22,755 nt of DNA from JAVBJV01 sp031546815 (GTDB lineage Bacteria > Pseudomonadota > Alphaproteobacteria > Acetobacterales > Acetobacteraceae): NCBI GenBank assembly GCA_031546815.1, contig JAVBJV010000022.1, forward strand, positions 1-22,755, written 5' to 3'. Within the stretch, counting starts at the first letter, position 1. Every line of letters begins with the position of its first letter. The notes under the pieces were generated by a model. It ran no database searches, was not told where the DNA came from, and saw only the letters and a list, made by a program, of their open reading frames with translations. Below, piece after piece: positions 15,118 through 22,740 of this stretch. The position numbers and the translations under genes were made by a program.

Positions 15118-16089
15118 ATGACGATACTGGTGACCGGCGGCGCCGGGTATATCGGCAGCCATATGGTGTTCGAACTGCGCGATGTGGGCGAGAAGGTTGT
15201 CGTGCTCGACGATCTGTCCACCGGGTCGCGCGATGTTGTGCCCGCCGATGTGGAACTGGTGGTGGGCGATGTGGCCGACCGCGATCTGGTTCTGCAGATC
15301 ATCCACACGCACAAGGTAACCGCCATCGCACATTTCGCCGCCAAGATCGTGGTGCCGGATTCGGTTTCCGACCCACTGGATTATTACCTGTCCAACACCG
15401 CAAAGACTCGCACGCTGATCGAGGCTGCAGTGGCTGGTGGCGTGCAGCATTTCATCTTCTCCTCGACCGCCGCCGTCTATGGCGAGCCCGAGGAAATGCC
15501 AGTGACCGAGGACCAGCCCCTCGCGCCGATCAACCCGTATGGTCGTTCCAAGCTGATGACCGAATGGATCCTGCGCGATGTTGAAAAAGCGCACGGGCTG
15601 AAGCACGTGATCCTGCGTTACTTCAATGTGGCGGGGGCCGACCCGGCGGGTCGCGCCGGACAGTCCAGCCCGCGCGCCACACATCTGCTGAAGGTCGCCT
15701 GCCAGACCGCGCTGGGCAAACGCCCCAGCCTGCCGGTATTTGGCGACGATTACCCGACGCCCGATGGGTCGTGCCTGCGCGATTATATCCAGGTGAGTGA
15801 CCTCGCCCGCGCCCACGTGCTGGCGCTGGAGCATTTGCGCAAGGGCGGTGCCAGTCAAACCCTGAATTGCGGCTTCGGTCGTGGCCTGTCGGTGTTCGAG
15901 GTGATCGATGTGGTGAAGCGCGTCTCGGGTATCGACTTCCCAGTTGAGGTCTTGCCCCGTCGCGCCGGAGATCCGGCGGCACTAGTGGCGGCGACCGGGA
16001 AGATCCGCTCGGTGCTGAACTGGTCGCCCCGTTACGATCTATCCGAAATGGTGGCGCAGGCATTGGCGTGGGAACACAAGCTGCCTTGA
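15118..16089 (+). CDS. galE: UDP-glucose 4-epimerase GalE
   Basis: A 323-residue extended SDR enzyme interconverting UDP-glucose and UDP-galactose, supplying surface-glycan synthesis. The NAD motif is TGGAGYIGSH (residues 6-15), the catalytic Ser/Thr pair is in FSSTAAVYGEPE (Ser116, Thr117), and the YxxxK is YGRSK (Tyr141, Lys145). LRYFNVAGADP and the CLRDYIQVSDLARAH segment are hallmarks of GalE over related epimerases. ATG 15118 puts the Rossmann motif at the normal place; a start at 15016 would lie upstream of the terminator and adds a meaningless leader. Its end overlaps the ELM1-family gene. Confidence 0.94.
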   Translation: MTILVTGGAGYIGSHMVFELRDVGEKVVVLDDLSTGSRDVVPADVELVVGDVADRDLVLQIIHTHKVTAIAHFAAKIVVPDSVSDPLDYYLSNTAKTRTLIEAAVAGGVQHFIFSSTAAVYGEPEEMPVTEDQPLAPINPYGRSKLMTEWILRDVEKAHGLKHVILRYFNVAGADPAGRAGQSSPRATHLLKVACQTALGKRPSLPVFGDDYPTPDGSCLRDYIQVSDLARAHVLALEHLRKGGASQTLNCGFGRGLSVFEVIDVVKRVSGIDFPVEVLPRRAGDPAALVAATGKIRSVLNWSPRYDLSEMVAQALAWEHKLP

Positions 16090-17042
16090 AACCCTCAATC
16101 AATTCCGCACTGTCCTGGACGCTGGCCGAAAATCTGGCCGGCACGCGCGCGCAGGCCGAAGGGTTGGCCGAGGCGATGGGCCTCGCCGCCATCCCGCACA
16201 CGCTGAAAGCGCGCCTGCCGTGGGACTGGCTACCCGGCCGGTTCTGGCCCGCGCCGCTGTCCGCTGTGGTGGGCACGCCGCCCCTGGCCGAACCGTGGCC
16301 CGGCGTGGTGGTGGGCTGCGGCAATGTCGCAGCACCCGTGGTGGCCGAACTCGGGCGGCGTGGGACGAAGACCGTGCAGGTGCTGAACCCGAAGATGCGG
16401 CTCGACGCATTCGATGTGGTGGTGGCTCCGCGTCACGATGGGCTGTCTGGCCCCAATGTCATTACCGTGCGCACGGCGGTGCACCGGGTCTCCCCGGCGC
16501 GTCTGGCCGAGGCCGCCGCGATCTGGCTGCCGCGTCTGGCGCATCTGCCGCGCCCGCTGGTTGCTGTGCTGGTGGGTGGATCGAACGGACGCTTCACGCT
16601 TGATGCAGCCGCCGGGCGGACTCTGGCCGCGCAGCTGGCCGAGATGATGCAGCGCGACCGGGTGGGTCTGTATCTGACCCCCTCGCGCCGCACCGATCCT
16701 GCCGTGGTGCAGGTGTTGCGTGACGTGCTGACCCCGCTGGGGGCCGAGATCTGGGACGGGCAGGGCGACAATCCGTATTTCGGCCTGCTGGCGGTGGCAG
16801 ATGCGATTGTGGTGACGGGGGATTCGGTGTCGATGGTCAGCGAGGCCTGTGCGACATCTGCCCCGGTGATGATCGCGCGCTTGCCGGGCAAGTCGCGCCG
16901 GATCGGGCTGTTTCTGCAAGGGCTGCAGAACGACGGCCGCGTGCGTGACTTTGCGGGGCGGATGGAGCACTGGTCCGTGACGCCGCTTGATGACACACCA
17001 ATGGCCGCGGCTGAAGCGCGGCATCGTCTGGGGATTGGATGA
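16068..17042 (+). CDS. ELM1/GtrOC1-family putative nucleotide-diphospho-sugar epimerase
   Basis: A 324-residue protein of the mitochondrial-fission-ELM1 family (PF06258), whose bacterial members are uncharacterised and have a GT-B-like outline. Seen features are SWTLAENLAGTRAQAEGLAE near the start, VVGCGNVAAPV, TVQVLNPKM, the LVGGSNGRFTLD segment, and VTGDSVSMVSEACATSAPVM, all typical of the family. GTG 16068 has AGG seven bases upstream and overlaps galE by 22 bases; TTG 16086 would give a TTGA overlap with the galE stop and a 318-residue protein. Position between galE and an oxidoreductase, and the GT-like fold, suggest a role in glycan metabolism, which is inference. Confidence 0.8.
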   Translation: MGTQAALKPSINSALSWTLAENLAGTRAQAEGLAEAMGLAAIPHTLKARLPWDWLPGRFWPAPLSAVVGTPPLAEPWPGVVVGCGNVAAPVVAELGRRGTKTVQVLNPKMRLDAFDVVVAPRHDGLSGPNVITVRTAVHRVSPARLAEAAAIWLPRLAHLPRPLVAVLVGGSNGRFTLDAAAGRTLAAQLAEMMQRDRVGLYLTPSRRTDPAVVQVLRDVLTPLGAEIWDGQGDNPYFGLLAVADAIVVTGDSVSMVSEACATSAPVMIARLPGKSRRIGLFLQGLQNDGRVRDFAGRMEHWSVTPLDDTPMAAAEARHRLGIG

Positions 17043-18229
17043 CACACGATATTGCAGTGGTTGGTGCCGGTCCTGCCGGGCTGATGGCCGCCGAAGTTCT
17101 GGCCGCCGCCGGGCGGCGCGTGACGGTGTTCGACCGGATGGTCATGCCGGGGCGCAAGCTGCTGATCGCCGGGCTGGGCGGACTGAACCTGACGCATTCC
17201 GAGGATCTGGAAGCGCTACTGAACCGCTACGGCACTGCGCGCCCGATGCTGGAACCGACGATCCGCGCCTTCACGCCCGAGGCGTTGCGCCAGTGGTGCC
17301 ACGATCTGGGGCAGGAAACGTTTGTCGGCAGCAGTGGCCGCGTATTCCCGAAAGCGATGAAGGCCTCGCCATTGTTGCGCGCCTGGCTGGTGCGGCTGCG
17401 CGATCTGGGTGTGCAGTTCCGCGCGCAGCATCGCTGGCTGGGGTGGAGCGACGACGGTGCCCTGCGCTTCGCCACGCCCGAAGGCGACGTGCAGGTGCGG
17501 GCCACCGCAACGTTGCTGGCACTGGGCGGTGCATCGTGGCCGCGTCTGGGGTCCGATGGTGGCTGGGTTGAGCCACTGCGTGCGCGCGGCGTGCAGGTGG
17601 CGGAACTACGCCCGAGCAATTGCGGTTTTGATGTTGCCTGGTCCGATGTGTTCCGTTCGCGCTTCGAAGGCGAGCCGTTAAAGCGCATTACAATCACCCA
17701 TCAGGATGTCTCCGTGCGCGGCGAAGCGCTGGTGACGGGTTATGGGATCGAGGGTGGTGCAATCTATGCGCTGTCGGGCCGTCTGCGCGATGCGATTGCG
17801 GCGGATGGATACGCGACGATCACGCTCGACCTGCGCCCCGATCTGACGGTGGCGGAACTGACGCAGCGTCTGCAGGCACCGCGACGCGGACAGTCGCTGT
17901 CGAACTTCCTGCGCAAGACCACGGGCCTGACGCCGATTGCCATTGCGATGCTGCGGGAAGCCGGGCCGCTGGATGAATCCGAAATTGTCGAGCGCATCAA
18001 ATCGACGCAGGTGCATCTGCTGTCCACGCGGCCGATTGCGCGGGCGATTTCATCGGCGGGTGGGGTTGCCTGGGACGATGTCGATGCGCGCTTTATGCTG
18101 AAATCCGCCCCCGGCGTGTTTGTGGCGGGCGAGATGCTGGACTGGGAAGCACCGACCGGCGGCTATCTGCTGCAGGCGTGTTTTGCAACCGGGCGCGCAG
18201 CGGCGCAGGGTATTCTGGAAACGCTATAG
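17039..18229 (+). CDS. NAD(P)/FAD-dependent oxidoreductase, HI0933-like, PP_4765 subfamily
   Basis: A 396-residue flavoprotein of unknown substrate. The dinucleotide motif is AVVGAGPAGLMAAEV (GAGPAG 9-14) with an acidic residue ending strand 2 (VFDR). The segment GRKLLIAGLGGLNLTHSE replaces the GGGRCN form of general HI0933 proteins and marks the TIGR03862-type subfamily. ATALLALGGASWPRLGSDG and the C-terminal GVFVAGEMLDWEAPTGGYLL (FAD-binding) complete it. It starts in the ELM1 stop by ATGA and so is probably co-translated. The stop shares the palindrome CTATAG with the stop of the convergent flippase gene. Confidence 0.88.
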   Translation: MTHDIAVVGAGPAGLMAAEVLAAAGRRVTVFDRMVMPGRKLLIAGLGGLNLTHSEDLEALLNRYGTARPMLEPTIRAFTPEALRQWCHDLGQETFVGSSGRVFPKAMKASPLLRAWLVRLRDLGVQFRAQHRWLGWSDDGALRFATPEGDVQVRATATLLALGGASWPRLGSDGGWVEPLRARGVQVAELRPSNCGFDVAWSDVFRSRFEGEPLKRITITHQDVSVRGEALVTGYGIEGGAIYALSGRLRDAIAADGYATITLDLRPDLTVAELTQRLQAPRRGQSLSNFLRKTTGLTPIAIAMLREAGPLDESEIVERIKSTQVHLLSTRPIARAISSAGGVAWDDVDARFMLKSAPGVFVAGEMLDWEAPTGGYLLQACFATGRAAAQGILETL

Positions 18230-19678
18230 GTTGCTGTTCGCGCGCCGCGGAATCATCTCGGTCGCCTGGCGCACAAGTCTGGTCAGGCGGTGGCGCGCGA
18301 TGACGCACAGCACCAGAAGATACACCACGCTGAAGACGGATGCGCGGCTGCACAGATGCACAAACGTGTGGTGCGATACGTTTGGCACAAACTGCGCGGC
18401 ACCCCACCCGGCACAGGCGGCCAGTGTGGGGGCCACCAGCAGCATCAGCACCGGGCGCATCGATGTGCCAGTGACATGCGCAAGGAACAATGCGTTCGGC
18501 ACGATCATGATCCATGCGCGCACGGCGTTTGATGCGGTCAGCGCATCCATTCCATACGGAACGCTGCAAGCCGCCAGTGCGCATTGCAGCGCAACGTTCA
18601 GCATGGCGAAATACAGCACGTAACGCGTCTGCCCCAGTACGGCGGCTACCGGCCACAGCAATGCGCCCAGCGGCAGGCTGGGGGCGACCAGCGTCAGGAT
18701 GACGAACAGCGGTGCCGCCGCATCCCACCCGCCGCCGAAGATGATCTGTACCAGCGGTCCCGCCACGGCGGCGGCCATGCCGAAGGTGAACATCAGGGCG
18801 ATGCTCATCGTGTCGACGATGCGGGTGATGGCGCTGTGGCGGCGTTCCGCGTCGGTGCCGATGCGCGAGAAGATCGGCATATACACGCGCGAGATCGGGA
18901 ACAGCACCACCTGCTGCAACACATCGGCCAGGCGCTGTGCAACGCGCAGGAAACCCGCCGCCACCGGACCCAGCACATACCCGCCCACCAGAATCAGGAT
19001 CGCATTGGCCAGCGCCTGAATGGTTGTGGTGGCCAGCAGCGGCAGCCCGAACGCGATGGTGTCGCGTGCGGTGCGCGGGCAGAATTCCAGCGTCGGCCGC
19101 CAGTGCGACATGAACCCCACCGTCGCCGCATAGAAGATACTGCCCGCCAGACGCTGCGCCACCAGCGCCCATGCGCCCGCGCCCATCAGCGCCAACGGCA
19201 GCGCCACGATGCCGCTGGCAATTGTGGATCCGACCGACAGCGCGGCGATGTTCTGATAACGGAAGTCGCGCGCCAGCAGGGAACTCGGCACCACAATCCA
19301 CGCATTCAGCACGATGGCCACGCACAGCACCGGGATCACCAGTGCCAGTTCCGGCTGTTCGTAGAACGTGGCGATCCCCGAGGCACCGCCGATCAGCAGC
19401 AGCGCCATGCACGACGACAATCCCATGTGCACCCAGAACACGGTCGATATCTCGCGCCGTGTCAGGTTGTGGTCGCGCATCACGCGTTCGCCGAAACCGG
19501 TCGAGGAAATGGCGGTGGTCAGATCCACCAGCGTGGCGGCAATCGCCACCAGCCCCACCTGCTGCACACCGACATGGCGGATCACAATGGCGAAAAATAC
19601 GAAGCCCAGCGCACGCTCGAGCAGCGATCCGCTCAAGGCCCAGGCGGCGCTGGTAATGGCGTGACGTTTGAGGCTCAT
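18224..19678 (-). CDS. Polysaccharide/lipopolysaccharide flippase (Wzx-like, MOP superfamily)
   Basis: A 484-residue multi-pass membrane protein of the polysaccharide transporter family. It opens MSLKRHAITSAAWALSGSLL, then about twelve or more hydrophobic helices such as ISTVFWVHMGLSSCMALLLI and PVLCVAIVLNAWIVVPSSLL. The RDFRYQNIAALSVGSTIASG stretch and the QVVLFPISRVYMPIFSRI segment are typical of WzxC/AmsL/RfbX-type exporters, which flip undecaprenyl-linked glycans across the inner membrane. ATG 19678 is chosen because the family pattern begins there; ATG 19687 and 19753 add atypical residues. No good ribosome site is visible for any. The 95-base gap to the next divergent gene (19679-19773) shows no clear promoter. 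Confidence 0.87.
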   Translation of the reverse strand: MSLKRHAITSAAWALSGSLLERALGFVFFAIVIRHVGVQQVGLVAIAATLVDLTTAISSTGFGERVMRDHNLTRREISTVFWVHMGLSSCMALLLIGGASGIATFYEQPELALVIPVLCVAIVLNAWIVVPSSLLARDFRYQNIAALSVGSTIASGIVALPLALMGAGAWALVAQRLAGSIFYAATVGFMSHWRPTLEFCPRTARDTIAFGLPLLATTTIQALANAILILVGGYVLGPVAAGFLRVAQRLADVLQQVVLFPISRVYMPIFSRIGTDAERRHSAITRIVDTMSIALMFTFGMAAAVAGPLVQIIFGGGWDAAAPLFVILTLVAPSLPLGALLWPVAAVLGQTRYVLYFAMLNVALQCALAACSVPYGMDALTASNAVRAWIMIVPNALFLAHVTGTSMRPVLMLLVAPTLAACAGWGAAQFVPNVSHHTFVHLCSRASVFSVVYLLVLCVIARHRLTRLVRQATEMIPRRANSNL

Positions 19679-19773
19679 GACGCGCATCGTAGCGGAGCGA
19701 TAGCGGGGGGTGGCTAGGGCCTGTTTGGTGTGTATTACTTGCGCAAAATGCACGTATGAGCGGAGCGATTGGG

Positions 19774-20346
19774 ATGAGCGATACGGAACTGGGCAATCTG
19801 CCCATGACAGACCTGATGGACTGGGCGGCCCCTCTGGATGAAGCGCTGTACGTGCTGCAGCAGGCCTACACGGCTGAGGTTCTGAAAAGCGATGCGTTGG
19901 CAGCGTTTGTTGCCAGTCAGGATAGTGAACCGCTCGAAGAAGCGCTCGATGCGCTGGGGCAGGAATTGTCGGCGCATGGATACGCTTTGTACGATGTGAA
20001 TACCGACAGCGACGGCCATAATTTCGTCCTGCTGCCCGCCACGCAACGACCGGCGCTGACCGGCGTTTACCGGTTCAGCGATGTGGAGGAAGCGCCAGCG
20101 CGTTTGTGCCATCGTGCGAGGTTGGAATGGGGGCAGAAGACTCCGCGTTCGCCAGCGCCGAAGATTAGGCTGTGGGACAGTGTGCGCGATGTGGGCGAGC
20201 TGACGTTGATCGGCGATGCACTGGCGACATACTGGTCGGGTGATACGCGTTCGGACGTGTGGTCGATCTGCGCAAATGGGACGATGCGGACATCCAGAAG
20301 CCAGCCGGTTACGACCAGTATTGCGGAGAGGATCGCGTCGCGCTGA
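19774..20346 (+). CDS. Hypothetical protein, probable 5' part of a frameshifted gene
   Basis: Not recognised. From ATG 19774 (GGAG at 19762-19765, eight bases upstream) it reads an acidic, soluble-looking N-terminus (MTDLMDWAAPLDEALYVLQQ) and then a strand-rich part ending LIGDALATYWSGDTRSDVW. After about base 20262 the codon use changes abruptly: AGA, AGT and AGG appear and the peptide becomes low-quality up to the stop. At the same point another frame begins good coding sequence. So about 162 residues look real and the last ~28 look like out-of-frame reading. ATG 19756 is an alternative start without a ribosome site. There is no signal peptide or membrane helix. Confidence 0.55.
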   Translation: MSDTELGNLPMTDLMDWAAPLDEALYVLQQAYTAEVLKSDALAAFVASQDSEPLEEALDALGQELSAHGYALYDVNTDSDGHNFVLLPATQRPALTGVYRFSDVEEAPARLCHRARLEWGQKTPRSPAPKIRLWDSVRDVGELTLIGDALATYWSGDTRSDVWSICANGTMRTSRSQPVTTSIAERIASR

Positions 20347-21266
20347 CCGAGATCCGCAGCAGCGCAGGCGGGCATCATGCCGCGCTTGGCTGTTCGCAGG
20401 CGTTTAACGATATCCGCGTTTCCACAGATCTCGACACCAGGGCGGAACGCTGGACGAAGCTGGAGTTCATCGACGAGTACACCGATCAGGAAAGCTGGTT
20501 CGCCGAATTCGCATGGTGGGGCGAACAGTTGATCGTGCTCGGCCGCAAGCGCTTCCAGATCAAGGGGCGGCCGCAGAAGACCTTCGTTCTGCGCTACGAC
20601 GCACACGGACATCTGCTGCACGCCACCACGCTTGTGCTGCCCGATATGCGACGCCCGCCCGGCGGGTATCTGGCGCATACTGGCGACGGCGGGCTTTACG
20701 TTTTCTGTGGCGGCGGCGCGTGGGAAGTTACTGCTGACGATGTGCGGGTCGTCGAGCATCTGCCGCAGCACGTGCTGGGATTTTTCTGTGCCAACCGACC
20801 CTATGCGATCGGCGCGCAGGAACTGTGCTGCATGGTGGAGCGCGGCGATGCGGACGGGGAACCGCTGAGCACGTTTTACAAACTGGCGGCGCTGCATCTG
20901 CTCGACATGCAGACGGGCGAGATCCGCGCACGCCGTCTGGACGATCTGAGCATCCCGCATCGAACCGATCCCGCAATCCTGCCCATCGCGGAGGACTGGG
21001 TGCTGTTCGACATGTCCGGTGATGGAGTGAAGCGCAAACATGTGGCGGTGCTGTGGAACACGCGGAGTGATGCGTTTTATTCCATCCCTCTCGGCAGCTT
21101 CGGGCGCGAAGTGCCGGCGTTTTTCCATGCGGCATCACTGGGCCGGTTGTTCGCCACAGCGCCGGGGACGACCTGGCGCTGTCTGCCGCGGGATGAATTT
21201 CTGGCAGCCGTGCAATCCGACCCGGATTTGCAGTTGCACATGCCTCCGTGGGAAACTGCGTCATAG
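20259..21266 (+). CDS. Hypothetical protein, probable 3' part of the same frameshifted gene
   Basis: Not recognised; 335 residues if read from GTG 20259, but that start has no ribosome site and only five codons separate it from an upstream in-frame stop at 20241. From VDLRKWDDADIQKPAG onward it is well-coded, aromatic and strand-rich (WFAEFAWWGEQLIVLGRKRF, YLAHTGDGGLYVFCGGGAWE), suggesting a beta-propeller or other beta-sheet fold, without signal peptide or membrane helix. Joined to the preceding reading frame by one added base near 20259-20262 it would make one protein of about 497 residues. Its real function is unknown; it may be a pseudogene, a sequencing error or two genes. Confidence 0.6.
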   Translation: MVDLRKWDDADIQKPAGYDQYCGEDRVALTEIRSSAGGHHAALGCSQAFNDIRVSTDLDTRAERWTKLEFIDEYTDQESWFAEFAWWGEQLIVLGRKRFQIKGRPQKTFVLRYDAHGHLLHATTLVLPDMRRPPGGYLAHTGDGGLYVFCGGGAWEVTADDVRVVEHLPQHVLGFFCANRPYAIGAQELCCMVERGDADGEPLSTFYKLAALHLLDMQTGEIRARRLDDLSIPHRTDPAILPIAEDWVLFDMSGDGVKRKHVAVLWNTRSDAFYSIPLGSFGREVPAFFHAASLGRLFATAPGTTWRCLPRDEFLAAVQSDPDLQLHMPPWETAS

Positions 21267-21288
21267 AATCCTGGGCAGTGATGATCCG

Positions 21289-22023
21289 ATGAATACTTCC
21301 GTGCAGAACGATACCGCGCTTGTGCTGTTTTCCGGTGGGCAGGACTCCACCGTGTGCCTGGCCTGGGCCTTGTCGCGGTTTGCGCGGGTGGAAACCATCG
21401 GGTTCGATTACGGGCAGCGCCATCGGGTTGAACTCGACGCGCGCCAGAAGATCCGTGCGGCGCTGCAAGCACAATTCCCCGACTGGGCGGCGAAGCTGGG
21501 CGACGACCATATGATCAACCTGCCGATGATCGCCGAGATCAGCGACACCGCGCTGACGCAGGAAGCCGAGATCGCCTATGGTGCCGACGGCCTGCCCACC
21601 ACCTTCGTGCCTGGGCGCAATCTGCTGTTCTTCACCACGGCCGCGATGGTCGCGTATCGGCGCGGGCTGCGGCATCTGGTGGGCGGCATGTGCGAGACGG
21701 ATTACTCGGGCTATCCCGACTGCCGCGATGATACGTTAAAGGCATTGCAGGTGGCGCTGAACCTGGGCATGGCGCGGCGCATGGTGGTGGAGACACCGCT
21801 GATGTGGCTCGACAAGGCCGACACCTGGGCGCTGACGCAGGAACTGGGCGGCGTGGGGCTGGTAGCACTGGTGCGCGACCTGACGGTGTCGTGTTATCGG
21901 GGCGACATCACCACAAAGCACGACTGGGGCACCGGCTGCGACGACTGCCCCGCCTGCGATCTGCGCCGCAAGGGTTGGCGGCGCTGGCGGGCGACACGCA
22001 AGGCGACGGTGGTTACTTCGTAA
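21289..22023 (+). CDS. queC: 7-cyano-7-deazaguanine synthase QueC
   Basis: A 244-residue ATP-dependent enzyme making preQ0 from 7-carboxy-7-deazaguanine on the queuosine tRNA-modification route. The PP-loop is LFSGGQDST (residues 13-21), with FDYGQRHRVELD and FVPGRNLLF typical of QueC. The zinc site is Cys202, Cys217, Cys220 and Cys223 (SCYRGD, then GCDDCPACDLRRKG). ATG 21289 places the PP-loop at the normal distance; its ribosome site is weak. queD, queE and queF are not in the window. It follows the split hypothetical gene by 22 bases and its end overlaps hemP by 11 bases. Confidence 0.95.
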   Translation: MNTSVQNDTALVLFSGGQDSTVCLAWALSRFARVETIGFDYGQRHRVELDARQKIRAALQAQFPDWAAKLGDDHMINLPMIAEISDTALTQEAEIAYGADGLPTTFVPGRNLLFFTTAAMVAYRRGLRHLVGGMCETDYSGYPDCRDDTLKALQVALNLGMARRMVVETPLMWLDKADTWALTQELGGVGLVALVRDLTVSCYRGDITTKHDWGTGCDDCPACDLRRKGWRRWRATRKATVVTS

Positions 22024-22192
22024 GGATCAGCTTGCCGTTACGCGTCAGGCGCAGGCGATAGATGTCTTCGCCATGGACGATTTCCAGCTCGCCGTTTTCG
22101 TCCAGCAGGTTGGCAAGCTGCATGCGCCGCTTGTCCTGGGGGCGCGGGCGGGGCGGCAACGGGAAGGTCGGCGGGGCAGAGGACAGATCCAT
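22013..22192 (-). CDS. hemP: Hemin uptake protein HemP
   Basis: A 59-residue protein starting MDLSSAPPTFPLPPRPRPQD. After the proline-rich leader comes the HemP domain: MQLANLLDENGELEIVHGED, then IYRLRLTRNGKLILTK at the very end. The HGxxYxLRxTRxGKLILTK ending is the family hallmark (PF10636). HemP is small and cytoplasmic; in several proteobacteria it is iron-regulated and aids heme-uptake gene expression. It lies 49 bases after the sufE stop on the same strand, with an inverted repeat in between. The ribosome site is weak. The stop lies inside queC's end, overlapping by 11 bases. No heme transporter genes are nearby in the window. Confidence 0.88.
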   Translation of the reverse strand: MDLSSAPPTFPLPPRPRPQDKRRMQLANLLDENGELEIVHGEDIYRLRLTRNGKLILTK

Positions 22193-22200
22193 CCCGTCAC

Positions 22201-22231
22201 GATATTGAAGTTAAGAATTGTTCGCAATATC
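22201..22231 (-). promoter_or_regulatory. Inverted repeat and promoter-like element upstream of hemP
   Basis: A perfect seven-base inverted repeat, GATATTG (22201-22207) and CAATATC (22225-22231), spaced by 17 AT-rich bases, sits nine bases before the hemP start. Reading on the minus strand it contains TTGCGA and, 17 bases on, TATCGT as a possible -35/-10 pair whose -10 ends six bases before the ATG. An adjacent palindrome TCCCGTCGGGA covers 22230-22240. hemP genes are usually iron-controlled, so an iron-regulator operator is plausible; no consensus Fur or Irr box is claimed. Confidence 0.45.
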
Positions 22232-22241
22232 CCGTCGGGAA

Positions 22242-22676
22242 TTAACTGCCCGCCACAGTCTGGATGCGGCGCGCCATGGCGGCGATGCCGTTGCCCCGGT
22301 TGGTGGACAGCGCCGCCGTCAGCCCCAGATCCTTCAGGAATACCGGGTCGGTGGCCAGAATTTCCGCCCGGCTGCGCCCCGAATAAACCCGCAGCAGCAA
22401 CGCCACCAGCCCCGAGACGATCGCTGCGTCGGACGATCCGGCGAAGAACATGCGGCCATCGCGTTCGGTGGCTTCCATCCAGACCTGGCTCTGGCAGCCG
22501 GGCACGCGATGTGCGTCGTTCTGCCACTCGGCCGGGAAGGCGGGCAGGGCACGGCCCCAGTCGATGATCTGCTGGTAACGCTCCATCCAGTCGTCGAACA
22601 GCGACAGATCGTCGCCGATGGCGGCGATGGCGTCGGCGGCGGAGTTTTCGGGCGGGGTGAGGAAAGGTGCAGACAT
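22242..22676 (-). CDS. sufE: Cysteine desulfuration protein SufE
   Basis: A 144-residue sulfur-acceptor protein that takes persulfide from the SufS cysteine desulfurase for Fe-S cluster assembly. The active cysteine is Cys61 in HRVPGCQSQVWM, the family signature; FDDWMERYQQIIDWGRALP and the end STNRGNGIAAMARRI also match. ATG 22676 is chosen because the conserved part begins shortly after; an in-frame TTG at 22712 would start within the right-edge hairpin region. It stands apart from any suf operon here and is followed by hemP, both iron-linked. Confidence 0.93.
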   Translation of the reverse strand: MSAPFLTPPENSAADAIAAIGDDLSLFDDWMERYQQIIDWGRALPAFPAEWQNDAHRVPGCQSQVWMEATERDGRMFFAGSSDAAIVSGLVALLLRVYSGRSRAEILATDPVFLKDLGLTAALSTNRGNGIAAMARRIQTVAGS

Positions 22677-22716
22677 GAACCGGCGGATGCGCGTAACTGC
22701 GCGCGCCGTCAAGTGA

Positions 22717-22740
22717 AAACGGGGCCTTTCGGCCCCGTTT
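22717..22740. terminator. Strong hairpin terminator at the right edge
   Basis: A perfect ten-base stem, AAACGGGGCC (22717-22726) and GGCCCCGTTT (22731-22740), closes a four-base loop TTTC. It is flanked by A/T on both sides (GTTTTCAC on the minus strand after the stem), so it could stop transcription from either side. It lies 40 bases upstream of sufE and most likely ends a gene located beyond the window, isolating sufE from it. Confidence 0.85.

Noticed and set aside
18093..19805. A 570-codon minus-strand frame over the flippase gene
   Set aside because: It is an out-of-frame reading of the flippase with low-complexity Arg/Ala/Gly content; the Wzx-like frame explains the region.
20241..20262. 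Programmed ribosomal frameshift joining the two halves of the hypothetical gene
   Set aside because: No slippery heptamer such as X-XXY-YYZ and no obvious downstream pseudoknot are seen; a simple one-base deletion explains it better.
22045..22527. A 160-codon minus-strand frame across sufE and hemP
   Set aside because: It is out of frame with both genes; the HemP and SufE frames have clear family motifs.
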